The notes beneath the pieces are model-generated. The model saw nothing but the letters and a program-made list of their open reading frames with translations, was not told where the DNA came from and made no database searches. A DNA stretch of 64,000 bases, taken from assembly GCF_039523235.1 (NCBI RefSeq), contig NZ_BAAAEX010000013.1. One strand, 5' to 3'. Below, piece after piece: positions 17,901 to 25,846 of the stretch. Position numbers and translations under genes: made by a program. The DNA comes from Castellaniella ginsengisoli. GTDB taxonomy: Bacteria > Pseudomonadota > Gammaproteobacteria > Burkholderiales > Burkholderiaceae_B. Each line of letters opens with the position of its first letter. The first letter of the stretch is position 1.

Positions 17901-19023
17901 GGTGCCGCGCGCGCATCGCGACGACGTGCTGCGCCACTTGCGCCAGGCGGGCCTGTCGAATTGCACCCAGGTGGTCGGCATGCCCAACGCGAGCCGGGAA
18001 CTGCAGGTCTTTCGCGACGGCATCATCATCTATCAACGCCCGCTGGCCGAACTGGGCCAGAACTGGAGCGAAACCACGCGGCGCATCATGGCGCGGCGCG
18101 ACCATCCCGATTGCGCCCAGGCCGAATACGATACCTGGCTGGACACCGAAGACCCGGGCTTGTCGCCGCGCGTCGACTTCGATCCCCAGCACGATGTGGC
18201 GGCGCCCTTCATCGCCACGGGGGCCCGCCCGCGCGTCGCCATCCTGCGCGAGCAGGGCTGCAACAGTCAGGTCGAAATGGCCTGGGCGTTCGACACGGCG
18301 GGCTTTGAGGCCGTGGACGTGCACATGACCGACCTGCTGGCCGGCCGCATCCGTCTGGACGGCATGAGCGGCCTGGTGGCGGTGGGCGGTTTCAGCTACG
18401 GCGACGTGCTGGGCGCGGGCGAGGGCTGGGCGCGCACCATCCGCTTCAATGCCGCGCTGGCCGATCAGTTCGGCGCCTTCTTCGCCCGGCCGGACAGCTT
18501 CGCGCTGGGCGTGTGCAACGGCTGCCAGATGATGGCGGCGCTGGCCGACTTCATCCCGGGCGCCGACGCCTGGCCGCGCTTCACGCGCAATGTGTCCGAA
18601 AAGTACGAGGCGCGCCTGTCGCTGGTCGAAGTCCTGGACTCGCCTTCGATCTTCTTTGCCGGCATGGCCGGCGCGCGCGTGCCCATCGCCGTGGCCCATG
18701 GCGAGGGCTTCGCCGATTTCAGCCGCCAGGGCGATGCCGCCCGAGTGGTCGAGGCCATGGCTTTCATCGACAATCGGGGCGCGCGCACGACAAGCTATCC
18801 GGCCAATCCCAACGGCAGCCCGGCGGGCCTGACGGCGGTGACCACGGCCGATGGCCGCTACACCGTCATGATGCCGCACCCCGAGCGTGTCACGCGCAAC
18901 GTCATGATGTCCTGGCGGCCTGAACGCTGGGGCCCGGCGGATCGAGGCGGGGACGACGCGCCCCACGGCGGCTATACGCCGTGGATGCGGATGTTCCGCA
19001 ATGCGCGGGTTCATCTGGCTTGA
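14980..19023 (+). CDS. purL: phosphoribosylformylglycinamidine synthase
   Basis: Large single-chain FGAM synthase of de novo purine synthesis, 1347 residues. It converts FGAR, glutamine and ATP to FGAM. Visible landmarks are the ATPase domain with MMFAQANSEHCRHKIFNA (about 215-232) and KVETHNHPTAIAPFPGAATG (about 303-322). The C-terminal glutamine amidotransferase has the nucleophile in FALGVCNGCQMMA (about 1170-1182) and the histidine in MMPHPERV. The start is GTG, preceded by an AT-rich TAAAAT element that may be a -10 box. The long minus-strand open frame covering this gene is a GC-driven shadow. Confidence 0.96.
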   Translation: MTTVLIIPGSSVLSDFRRERLLRTLAARSLPVADIHAEACYFIGLDGTLDEPGQARLRALLDDGRAPAAAGRHAARFLVIPRLGTISPWASKATDIARHCGLPQVRRIERGVRYTVVPERGLLGARALDADQLAAVAACVHDRMTETVAADDFDGRALFAAVGGQPVQAVPVLAEGRAALEACNARLGLALSDDEIDYLLRAYGDLGRDPTDVELMMFAQANSEHCRHKIFNAHWTLDGQSQAHTLFDMIRATHAAQPEGTVVAYSDNAAVMAGGPARVFHAGDAEDTVYRRHDIVAHTLMKVETHNHPTAIAPFPGAATGAGGEIRDEGATGRGSKPKAGLTGFTVSSLRVDDALEPWEDAGGAPGRIATPLDIMIEGPIGGAAFNNEFGRPNLLGYFRSFEQQAGGTRWGYHKPIMLAGGLGQIDARLTHKDPLPPGALLVQLGGPGMRIGMGGGAASSMGAGINQAELDFDSVQRGNPEMQRRAQEVIDRCWQQGEANPILAIHDVGAGGLSNAFPELVNDAGRGAEFELRRVPLEESGLSPAEIWSNESQERYVLAIRPEDFDRFARIAERERCPCAVVGIATEERRLRVTLDEGLPGLDRPAGEIVAAGLRPVDVPVDVILGKPPRMQRDALRAAVTGEALELHAIELPEAIERVLRHPTVANKSFLITIGDRTVGGLTARDQMVGPWQVPVADCAVTLRDHEGVAGEAMALGERSPIAVLNPAASGRMAVAEALTNLAAAGVARLEDIKLSANWMAACGAAGQDAALYDTVSAVSDWCQSLGLSIPVGKDSLSMRTAWRDEAGDHQVVSPVSLVVTAFAPVADVRATLTPQLRDAAEGSVLLLIDLGEGRQRLGGSVLAHAYGSIGTETPDLHDAALLRAAFLALRELADKGWVLACHDRSDGGLLAAAAEMAFAGRLGVSLNLDMLTIDPHTADAGDYKIRADQVSVQQHERNLAALFNEEAGWLLQVPRAHRDDVLRHLRQAGLSNCTQVVGMPNASRELQVFRDGIIIYQRPLAELGQNWSETTRRIMARRDHPDCAQAEYDTWLDTEDPGLSPRVDFDPQHDVAAPFIATGARPRVAILREQGCNSQVEMAWAFDTAGFEAVDVHMTDLLAGRIRLDGMSGLVAVGGFSYGDVLGAGEGWARTIRFNAALADQFGAFFARPDSFALGVCNGCQMMAALADFIPGADAWPRFTRNVSEKYEARLSLVEVLDSPSIFFAGMAGARVPIAVAHGEGFADFSRQGDAARVVEAMAFIDNRGARTTSYPANPNGSPAGLTAVTTADGRYTVMMPHPERVTRNVMMSWRPERWGPADRGGDDAPHGGYTPWMRMFRNARVHLA

Positions 19024-19028
19024 AACGC

Positions 19029-19034
19029 TATAAT
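19029..19034 (+). promoter_or_regulatory. candidate -10 box of the guaB promoter
   Basis: A perfect TATAAT lies 5 bp after the purL stop and 24 bp before the guaB ATG. No consensus -35 is evident at the right spacing, so the promoter is inferred from the -10 alone. A separate promoter for guaB seems likely. Confidence 0.45.
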
Positions 19035-19057
19035 CGTTCTTTGTGCGGAGTTCTTTC

Positions 19058-20518
19058 ATGCGTCTGATCAAAAAAGCCCTGACCTTCGACGATGTCCTGC
19101 TGGTCCCGGCCTTTTCCCAGGTTCTGCCGCGCGATACGCGCCTGACCACGCAGTTGACCCGGGGGATCCAGCTCAACATCCCCCTCGTGTCCGCCGCCAT
19201 GGACACCGTGACCGAGTCGCGCCTGGCCATCGCCATGGCCCAGGAAGGCGGCATCGGGATCGTTCACAAGAACCTCAGCGCCGAAGAGCAGGCGCGCGAA
19301 GTCTCGCGCGTCAAGCGCCATGAATTCGGCATCGTGATCGACCCGGTCACGGTCACCCCCACGATGAAGGTGCGCGACGCCATCGCGCTGCAGCGCCAGC
19401 ATGGCATCTCGGGCTTGCCGGTCGTCGAGGGCGGCAAGCTGGTGGGCATCGTCACCAATCGCGATTTGCGTTTCGAGGACCGCCTCGACGTATCCCTGCG
19501 CGAGATCATGACGCCCCAGGAACGCCTGGTGACCCTGACCGAAGGCGCCACCCTCGAAGAGGCCCAGGCGCTGATGCATCGTCATCGCCTGGAGCGCGTG
19601 CTGATCGTCAATGACAAATTCCAGTTGCGCGGCCTGGCCACCGTCAAGGACATCGTCAAGAACACCGAGCACCCCCTGGCCAGCAAGGACGCCCAGGGCC
19701 AGTTGCGCGTCGGCGCCGCCGTCGGCGTGGGCGAGGGCACGGACGAGCGCGTCGAGAAACTCGCCGCCGCCGGGGTGGACGTGATCGTGGTCGATACCGC
19801 GCACGGACATTCGGCCGGCGTGATCGACCGCGTCCGCTGGGTCAAGAAACACTACCCCAACATCCAGGTCATCGGCGGCAACATCGCCACTGCCGCCGCT
19901 GCGCGCGCACTGGTCGAGGCCGGCGCCGATGCGGTCAAGGTCGGCATCGGCCCGGGCTCCATCTGCACCACCCGCATCGTGGCCGGCGTGGGCGTGCCGC
20001 AAATCACCGCCATTGCCGACGTGGCCCAGGCCCTGGAAGGCACCGGCGTGCCCCTGATCGCCGACGGCGGCATCCGCTATTCCGGCGACGTGTCCAAGGC
20101 CCTGGCGGCGGGGGCATCCACCTGCATGATGGGGGGCATGTTCGCGGGCACCGAAGAGGCCCCCGGCGAAGTCGTGCTGTTCCAGGGGCGTTCGTACAAG
20201 TCCTATCGAGGCATGGGCAGCCTGGGCGCCATGGCCGACGGCTCGGCCGACCGCTATTTCCAGGATCCCAACAACAACGTCGACAAGCTGGTTCCCGAAG
20301 GCATCGAGGCGCGCGTCCCCTACAAGGGCAGCGTCATTGCCATCATTTTCCAACTGGTGGGCGGCATCCGGGCCTCCATGGGCTATTGCGGCTGCGCCAC
20401 CATCAAGGATCTCCACGCCCAGGCCGAATTCGTGGAAATCACCGCCGCCGGGGTGCGCGAATCGCACGTCCACGACGTGCAGATCACCAAAGAAGCCCCC
20501 AACTATCGGGCGGATTGA
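19058..20518 (+). CDS. guaB: IMP dehydrogenase
   Basis: NAD-dependent enzyme that makes XMP from IMP, the committed step to GMP. The 486-residue protein starts MRLIKKALTFDDVLLVPAFS, with a CGGAG ribosome-binding site 5' of the ATG. It has two CBS domains (about 95-205), the catalytic loop GIGPGSICTTRIVAGVGVPQ containing the active cysteine (about 300), and the Arg-Tyr flap region. It lies in the same direction as guaA, which uses its product, with three genes in between. Confidence 0.96.
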   Translation: MRLIKKALTFDDVLLVPAFSQVLPRDTRLTTQLTRGIQLNIPLVSAAMDTVTESRLAIAMAQEGGIGIVHKNLSAEEQAREVSRVKRHEFGIVIDPVTVTPTMKVRDAIALQRQHGISGLPVVEGGKLVGIVTNRDLRFEDRLDVSLREIMTPQERLVTLTEGATLEEAQALMHRHRLERVLIVNDKFQLRGLATVKDIVKNTEHPLASKDAQGQLRVGAAVGVGEGTDERVEKLAAAGVDVIVVDTAHGHSAGVIDRVRWVKKHYPNIQVIGGNIATAAAARALVEAGADAVKVGIGPGSICTTRIVAGVGVPQITAIADVAQALEGTGVPLIADGGIRYSGDVSKALAAGASTCMMGGMFAGTEEAPGEVVLFQGRSYKSYRGMGSLGAMADGSADRYFQDPNNNVDKLVPEGIEARVPYKGSVIAIIFQLVGGIRASMGYCGCATIKDLHAQAEFVEITAAGVRESHVHDVQITKEAPNYRAD

Positions 20519-20522
20519 ACGC

Positions 20523-21731
20523 ATGGCCGCCAGCGACCCGGTCCCGGGCGTCCATGCCGCCCCCGCCGCTTCGGCGGGCGTGCGCATCGACGACGGCCTG
20601 GCGCAGGCCATGCAGGCCTGGCGCCGGGATTTCCACCGGCACCCCGAACTCGGCCACCAAGAGCACCGCACGGCGGCCCGCGTGGCCGAGCTGCTGCGTT
20701 CCTGGGGTATCGCCGTGCACGAGGGGTACGGCGGCACCACCGGCGTCATCGGGGTCCTGGACGGACGCCGGGGGGCGGGGCCGACCCTGGGATTGCGTGC
20801 CGATATGGATGCCTTGCCCATGCCGGATGCGGGCGCGCACGATCACCGCTCGGTCCACGCCGGTGTCGCGCACGCCTGCGGCCACGACGGCCATACCGCC
20901 ATCCTGCTGGGCGCGGCGTGCCATCTGGCGGCCCATCCCGACTTCGCCGGACGCATCGTCTTCATCTTCCAGCCGGCCGAAGAGCCCCTGACGGGCGCCA
21001 AGGCGCTGGCCGAGGCCGGCCTGTTCCGCGACTTTCCCTGCGACGAACTCTACGGCCTGCACAACAACAACTGCATCGGCCCGGGGCAGGTCGGCGTGCG
21101 CACCGGCGCCATCCTGTCGGCCTGCGATCTGTTCGAGATCCACATCCGGGGCGTCGGCGGCCATGCCGCCATGCCGCATCAGGCCAACGACCCCATCGTG
21201 GCCGGCGCGGCGTTGGTGCAGTCCCTGCAATCCGTCGTCAGCCGCAACGTCAGCCCCCTCGATACGGCCGTGCTCAGCGTCTGCCAGTTCCAGGCGGGCA
21301 GCGCCATCAACGTCATTGCCGACCATGCGGTGCTGCGCGGCACCGTGCGCACCCTGTCGCGCGAAGCGCAATCCCGGGTGCTGGGCCGGCTGCGCGACCT
21401 GTGCGAGGGCACGGCGCGCGGCTACGGCTGCGCGATCGAATTCCGTCACCTGCTCAGTTCGCCGCCCACGATCAATCAAGCCGGGCCGGTGGCACACGTC
21501 AAGCGCGCAGCCGCCGCCGTGCTGGGCACGGACCGGATCGTCGATCCCGTTGCACCGCTGATGGCATCAGAGGATTTCGCCTACCTGCTGGACCACTGCC
21601 CGGGCGCGTATTTCTTCCTGGGTCACGATGGCCTGACCTGCCACCATCCCGAGTTCGATTTCGACGACGCGCTGCTGGCGCAGGGCGCGGCGATCTTCGC
21701 CACGCTGGCCTACCAGCGGCTGGCCGTTTGA
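20523..21731 (+). CDS. M20-family amidohydrolase (hippurate hydrolase / N-acyl amino-acid deacylase type)
   Basis: A 402-residue zinc-dependent amidohydrolase. Landmarks are HRHPELGHQEHRTAA, the metal motif VAHACGHDGHTAILLGAA (about 115-132), QPAEEPLTGAK and the dimerisation-domain segment GGHAAMPHQANDPIVA. Members deacylate hippurate, acetylated amino acids or indole-3-acetyl-amino acids. Substrate cannot be told from sequence. It begins 4 bp after guaB without a strong ribosome-binding site, so it is probably read through from guaB. Confidence 0.87.
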   Translation: MAASDPVPGVHAAPAASAGVRIDDGLAQAMQAWRRDFHRHPELGHQEHRTAARVAELLRSWGIAVHEGYGGTTGVIGVLDGRRGAGPTLGLRADMDALPMPDAGAHDHRSVHAGVAHACGHDGHTAILLGAACHLAAHPDFAGRIVFIFQPAEEPLTGAKALAEAGLFRDFPCDELYGLHNNNCIGPGQVGVRTGAILSACDLFEIHIRGVGGHAAMPHQANDPIVAGAALVQSLQSVVSRNVSPLDTAVLSVCQFQAGSAINVIADHAVLRGTVRTLSREAQSRVLGRLRDLCEGTARGYGCAIEFRHLLSSPPTINQAGPVAHVKRAAAAVLGTDRIVDPVAPLMASEDFAYLLDHCPGAYFFLGHDGLTCHHPEFDFDDALLAQGAAIFATLAYQRLAV

Positions 21732-21755
21732 CGGCCTGACAAGGTCTCGGCCGGG

Positions 21756-22475
21756 TCAGTCCGCCGCCAGCAAGGCCTCGGCCACGCGTTCCGGCGCGTC
21801 GATCATCCCTTCATGGCCACAGGCCAGTTCCGCCCAGGACCAGAGATCTCCATACGTGCCGCGTGCCCAACTGTAGGCCTGCGAGACGCCTGGAAAGAGC
21901 GGCTGTACGCAGCGCAGATAAGTCACCGGCAGGCCGTTGCCCAACGGATGGGCCAGGCGCAGGGGTTCGCGGTAGGTGCCGATCGGATGGGGCGTCAGCC
22001 GTTCCTGGACGTAGGCGATGTCCGCCGGGTCGGTCAGGCCCAGGCTGTCGGGCCTGGGAGGCGCCAGGCCGCACGAATCCGTGGCCCGGCTTTCCAGCTT
22101 GGCCACGACATCGGCGGGAAGCGTGTCGAAGGCCGACGCGCCCGGCGGCAGCAGGAAGGCATCCAGAAACACCAGCCTGCGGATGCGCCCGGGCAGACGG
22201 TCGGCCGCGCCTGCCACCGCCAGCCCGCCGAAGCTGTGGCCGACGAGGATCACATCGCGCAGGTGTTCGCGTATCAAGGTGTCGCACACATCCTGGATGA
22301 AGGTTTCCAGGCCGATGCCGCCCGCCGGTTCGTGCCGGCGTTCGCCCAGGCCGGGCAGGGTGGGCGTGCAGACACGATGACCGTGGCTGCGCAGCCGTCC
22401 GGCAACCCTCGACCAGCACCATCCGCCATGCCAGGCGCCGTGGATCAGCACGTAGGTTCGGGGCGCATGCATCAT
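21756..22475 (-). CDS. alpha/beta hydrolase (esterase EstC / salicylate-esterase-like)
   Basis: A 239-residue hydrolase with HGAWHGGWCW at the N-terminus, nucleophile elbow VGHSFGG and C-terminal ACGHEGMIDAPERVAEALL. This layout matches the plant-type methylesterase and hydroxynitrile-lyase-like branch of alpha/beta hydrolases, also found in bacterial EstC. Its start codon overlaps the stop of the upstream MFS gene in an ATGA, so the pair is translationally coupled. The transporter may move the hydrolase's substrate or product, which is inference. Confidence 0.8.
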   Translation of the reverse strand: MMHAPRTYVLIHGAWHGGWCWSRVAGRLRSHGHRVCTPTLPGLGERRHEPAGGIGLETFIQDVCDTLIREHLRDVILVGHSFGGLAVAGAADRLPGRIRRLVFLDAFLLPPGASAFDTLPADVVAKLESRATDSCGLAPPRPDSLGLTDPADIAYVQERLTPHPIGTYREPLRLAHPLGNGLPVTYLRCVQPLFPGVSQAYSWARGTYGDLWSWAELACGHEGMIDAPERVAEALLAAD

Positions 22476-23734
22476 GACTCCCGAGGCGAAGCGGCGGGAC
22501 TGCGCAGCCGCAGGATGGGAATGGCGCCTGCCAGCAAACCCAGCGTGCCCAGCACCAGGGCGAACTCCAGCGATGCGCCGAACCAGGCGTGCGTCAGGCT
22601 GAAGAAGATCGGCCCGATCAGTTGCCCCAGGGCGAACGAAGCCGTCATCGCCGCCATCTGGCGCTTGGCGCCGGCCTGGCCGACGGCGGCCTGGGCTTCT
22701 TGCAGGCCCACCATGGTGATCACCATGAAGGTGCTGCCCACGCAGCAGGCGGCCAGCAAAATCGCCGGCAGGGCATGCCACACGGCGGGCAGCAACACGC
22801 CCACCGCCATCACGACCTGAGCGCCGGCCCAGATCTGCGGCCGGGTGTAGCGGCGCGTCAGGCGGCTGGCCATGACGGTGGATACCGCGCCCGCCAGCCC
22901 GAAGACCGGCCAGGCCAGGCTGAACAGCCAGGGATCCGGAATCAGCAGCCGCGCCTGCGCCGGCAGAAATGTGGCCGGCAGGATATAGCCGAAACCGTAG
23001 ACCCCGTAGCACAGGATCAGGCCCCAATGCAGGGGCGTAGCGGCGTGTGGGCCGGTGGCCGTATCGGCCGAGGGGGAAGCGGGCGTTTCGCTGGTCGAGG
23101 GTTGCCCGGCGGGCGCAGCCGGGCCGCCGGAGCCGGAAGCGGGCGGGGCCGGGGCTGCGCTCGGCGCGGCGTCCGTGGTGCGCCACAGCATCGAGGCGCC
23201 GCCCAGCCCGCCCAGGGCCGCCGCCGCCAGCCAGAGCCAGGCTTGCGAAGCCGCCGTTCCCGCCAGGGTCAGGCCCATGCAGGCCAACCCGGCGAACGTG
23301 ATGCCGCAGCCCACGCCGGCAAACACCACGCCGCTGCGTTCCGTCTGCCCCGTGGCGTTCAGGCGCGCAATGCACAGGGCGGACGTCCCGATCAGCACCC
23401 AGGCGCTGGCCACCCCGGCCAGCAGCCGCCACGCCAGCCAGCCCAGCCAGTGACTGTCCAGGCCCATCGCCGCCGTCATGAGCACCACCAGCCACAGGCC
23501 CAACCGAAGCAAGGTCGCGGGCGACCAGCTCAAGTGCGTGACCAGCAGCGCGCCCAGCAGGTAGCCCAGGTAATTGGCGCTGGCCAGCCAACTGCCCTGG
23601 GCAAGACTCAAGCCCAGATCGGCTTGCATCATCGGCAGGACGGGTGTGAATGCGAAACGGCCGATGCCCATCGCGACGGCGAGGGCCAGCAGGCCGGCCA
23701 GGGGCAGGGGGAGGCGGATAGGGCGGAATGCCAT
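22472..23734 (-). CDS. YbfB/YjiJ-family MFS transporter
   Basis: A 420-residue membrane protein. It starts MAFRPIRLPLPLAGLLALAVAMGIGRFAFTP, and the segment AMGIGRFAFTPVLPMM is characteristic of the YbfB/YjiJ branch of the major facilitator superfamily. About twelve hydrophobic helices are visible, separated near residues 195-235 by a polar Ala/Pro/Ser-rich cytoplasmic loop. It is cotranscribed with the downstream hydrolase and divergent from guaA. The transported compound is unknown. Confidence 0.82.
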   Translation of the reverse strand: MAFRPIRLPLPLAGLLALAVAMGIGRFAFTPVLPMMQADLGLSLAQGSWLASANYLGYLLGALLVTHLSWSPATLLRLGLWLVVLMTAAMGLDSHWLGWLAWRLLAGVASAWVLIGTSALCIARLNATGQTERSGVVFAGVGCGITFAGLACMGLTLAGTAASQAWLWLAAAALGGLGGASMLWRTTDAAPSAAPAPPASGSGGPAAPAGQPSTSETPASPSADTATGPHAATPLHWGLILCYGVYGFGYILPATFLPAQARLLIPDPWLFSLAWPVFGLAGAVSTVMASRLTRRYTRPQIWAGAQVVMAVGVLLPAVWHALPAILLAACCVGSTFMVITMVGLQEAQAAVGQAGAKRQMAAMTASFALGQLIGPIFFSLTHAWFGASLEFALVLGTLGLLAGAIPILRLRSPAASPRES

Positions 23735-23899
23735 GAGGTGCGATCTCCTTCAGGCTTGTAATGTAACCGGCACGCGGGCATTGAACCAAGACCTGGCGTC
23801 TGTCGCGTTCCGGTCAGCGGCGGGCGCCGCCGCGACGCGACATCCAGGGGATCCCTGGGTTACATTAACGCCTTGAACAGCCCTCCCGAATCGCCCATC

Positions 23900-25495
23900 A
23901 TGCACCACCAGCGCATCCTCGTCCTGGACTATGGTTCCCAGGTTACCCAGCTCATCGCCCGCCGCGTGCGCGACACCGGCGTCTATTGCGAGATTCATCC
24001 CGGCGACGTGGACGACGATTTCATCCGCAGCCAGCAGGCGCAAGGCCTGAAAGGCATCATTCTGTCGGGCAGCCATGCCTCGGCCTACGCCGACGAATCC
24101 TTGAAAGTGCCCGCCGCCGTCTTCCAGGCCGGCGTGCCGGTGCTGGGCATCTGCTACGGCATGCAATCCATGGCCCTGCAACTGGGCGGCCAGGTCGAGT
24201 TCTCCGACCACCGCGAATTCGGCTACGCCGAAGTCCGCGCCCACGGCCACACCCGCCTGTTGACCGGCCTGCAGGATTTCGAGACCCCCGAAGGCCACGG
24301 CATGCTGAAAGTCTGGATGAGCCACGGCGACCGCGTCACGGCGCTGCCGCCGGGCTTCAAGCGCATGGCCTCCACGCCTTCCTGCGAAATTGCCGGCATG
24401 GCCGACGAGGAGCGCGGTTTCTATGCCGTCCAGTTCCATCCCGAAGTCACCCACACCGTCCAGGGCCAGGCCATCCTCGAGCGCTTCGTCACCGAGATCT
24501 GCGGCTGCGCACGCGACTGGAACATGCCCGACTACGTGGCCGAGGCCGTCGCCCGCATCCGCGAGCAGGTCGGCTCCGACGAGGTGATCCTGGGTTTGTC
24601 CGGCGGCGTCGATTCCTCCGTGGCCGCCGCCCTGATCCACAAGGCCATCGGCGACCAGCTCACCTGTGTGTTCGTCGACCACGGCCTGCTGCGCCTGAAC
24701 GAAGCCGAGCAGGTCATGAACACCATGTCCCGCCATCTGGGCATCCGCGTCATCCACGTCGACGCCGGCGAGCAGTTCCTGTCCAAACTGGCCGGCGTGG
24801 CCGACCCCGAAGCCAAGCGCAAGATCATCGGCCGCGAATTCGTCGAAGTCTTCCAGACCGAATCGGCCAAGCTGAAATCCGCCCGCTGGCTGGCCCAGGG
24901 CACCATCTATCCCGATGTCATCGAGTCGGCGGCTTCCAAGACCGGCAAAGCCGTCGCCATCAAGTCCCACCACAACGTCGGCGGCCTGCCCGAGACCCTG
25001 AACCTGAAGCTGCTGGAGCCCTTGCGCGAGCTGTTCAAGGACGAAGTCCGCCATCTGGGCCTGGCCCTGGGCCTGCCGCCGGAAATGGTGTTCCGCCACC
25101 CGTTCCCCGGCCCGGGCCTGGGGGTGCGCATCCTGGGCGAGGTCAAGCCGGTCTATGCCGACCTGCTGCGCCGCGCCGACGATATCTTCATCACCGAATT
25201 GCGCAACACCATCGAGCCCGAATCCGGCAAATCCTGGTACGAACTGACTTCGCAGGCCTTCACCGTGTTCCTGCCGGTGAAGTCCGTCGGCGTCATGGGC
25301 GACGGCCGCACCTACGATTATGTCGTCGCCCTGCGCGCCGTGCAGACCACCGATTTCATGACGGCGGATTGGGCAGAACTGCCGTATTCGCTACTGAAAA
25401 GAGTCTCTTCGCGGATCATCAATGAAGTGCGCGGAATCAACCGGGTGACGTATGACGTGTCGAGCAAGCCGCCGGCCACGATCGAGTGGGAGTGA
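23900..25495 (+). CDS. guaA: GMP synthase (glutamine-hydrolysing)
   Basis: Converts XMP to GMP using glutamine amide nitrogen. The 531-residue protein has an N-terminal class I amidotransferase with nucleophile in GICYGMQSMAL (about residue 85), then the ATP-pyrophosphatase loop LSGGVDSSVAAAL (about 232-244), and the dimerisation domain ending KPPATIEWE. I chose the ATG at 23900 (MHHQRILVLDYGSQVTQL) over an in-frame start at 23873 because it matches the family N-terminus. The 3' end of guaA is a known integration site for genomic islands, and here the coding sequence remains intact up to the element boundary. Confidence 0.96.
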   Translation: MHHQRILVLDYGSQVTQLIARRVRDTGVYCEIHPGDVDDDFIRSQQAQGLKGIILSGSHASAYADESLKVPAAVFQAGVPVLGICYGMQSMALQLGGQVEFSDHREFGYAEVRAHGHTRLLTGLQDFETPEGHGMLKVWMSHGDRVTALPPGFKRMASTPSCEIAGMADEERGFYAVQFHPEVTHTVQGQAILERFVTEICGCARDWNMPDYVAEAVARIREQVGSDEVILGLSGGVDSSVAAALIHKAIGDQLTCVFVDHGLLRLNEAEQVMNTMSRHLGIRVIHVDAGEQFLSKLAGVADPEAKRKIIGREFVEVFQTESAKLKSARWLAQGTIYPDVIESAASKTGKAVAIKSHHNVGGLPETLNLKLLEPLRELFKDEVRHLGLALGLPPEMVFRHPFPGPGLGVRILGEVKPVYADLLRRADDIFITELRNTIEPESGKSWYELTSQAFTVFLPVKSVGVMGDGRTYDYVVALRAVQTTDFMTADWAELPYSLLKRVSSRIINEVRGINRVTYDVSSKPPATIEWE

Positions 25496-25510
25496 TTTTC
25501 TGCCTGGCAG
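25440..25510 (+). other. putative attL: left junction of the integrated element at the guaA 3' end
   Basis: The boundary is inferred. guaA ends normally at 25495, AT content rises sharply from about 25500, and a tyrosine integrase gene pointing away from guaA starts 350 bp on. Site-specific islands at guaA recombine within the last bases of the gene. The exact core cannot be set without the right end, which lies beyond the window. Confidence 0.5.
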
Positions 25511-25604
25511 GTTGATGCAGTAACTGGCATTAAAGCGTTGGAGAGCCCCTGTTTTAGCGGCTCTCCATTTTTTTATCGGGTGTTAGCTGGCAGGTTCTGG
25601 CAGG
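25504..25604 (+). repeat. CTGGCAGGTT direct repeats flanking the terminator
   Basis: CTGGCAGGTT occurs at 25504-25513 and 25587-25596, and the second copy is followed at once by CTGGCAGG (25597-25604). The repeats bracket the terminator next to the predicted attachment site. They may be recombinase or accessory-protein sites, or simply part of the att region. Confidence 0.45.
25540..25574 (+). terminator. intrinsic terminator downstream of guaA
   Basis: A perfect 8 bp stem, GGAGAGCC (25540-25547) and GGCTCTCC (25559-25566), with an 11-base loop, is followed by A and a run of seven T. This is a strong rho-independent terminator reading in the guaA direction. It lies on the element side, so it would insulate the integrase module from guaA transcription. 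Confidence 0.85.
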
Positions 25605-25620
25605 CCCAAGCATGTTTTCC

Positions 25621-25798
25621 GGATGGTATTTTTGAGGGTATAGCCGCTGCGTTATGATGGCGCGGCACCTGGTGCCATCCATTGATGATTGATGTTCGGA
25701 TGGTATTGAAATTATCTATCTATCTGATTTAAATCATTTTTTTATGAATTAATGGCAAGGTCAAAAGATGGTATTGGTGCTGCGCTTCAATACCATCC
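25621..25798. repeat. GGATGGTATT repeat family, candidate integrase arm-type sites
   Basis: GGATGGTATT is found at 25621-25630 and 25698-25707, AGATGGTATT at 25766-25775, and the inverted form AATACCATCC at 25789-25798. All lie between guaA and the integrase gene, in AT-rich sequence that also holds the palindrome TGATTTAAATCA (25725-25736). Spaced, mixed-orientation 10 bp boxes beside an attachment site are typical of arm sites bound by the N-terminal domain of tyrosine integrases. Binding by this integrase is inferred. Confidence 0.6.
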
Positions 25799-25846
25799 AC
25801 GGCTAACTGTGCTTACAGCAAGTCATTGATTCAAAAAAGGAAAGAC

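Noticed and set aside
15007..19254. 1415-codon minus-strand open frame across purL
   Set aside because: It mirrors purL exactly, has no recognisable domains and is rich in His, Arg and Gln, as expected for antisense frames in high-GC genes.
25440..25510. tRNA gene as the integration target
   Set aside because: No tRNA cloverleaf was found near the junction; the element adjoins the intact 3' end of guaA.
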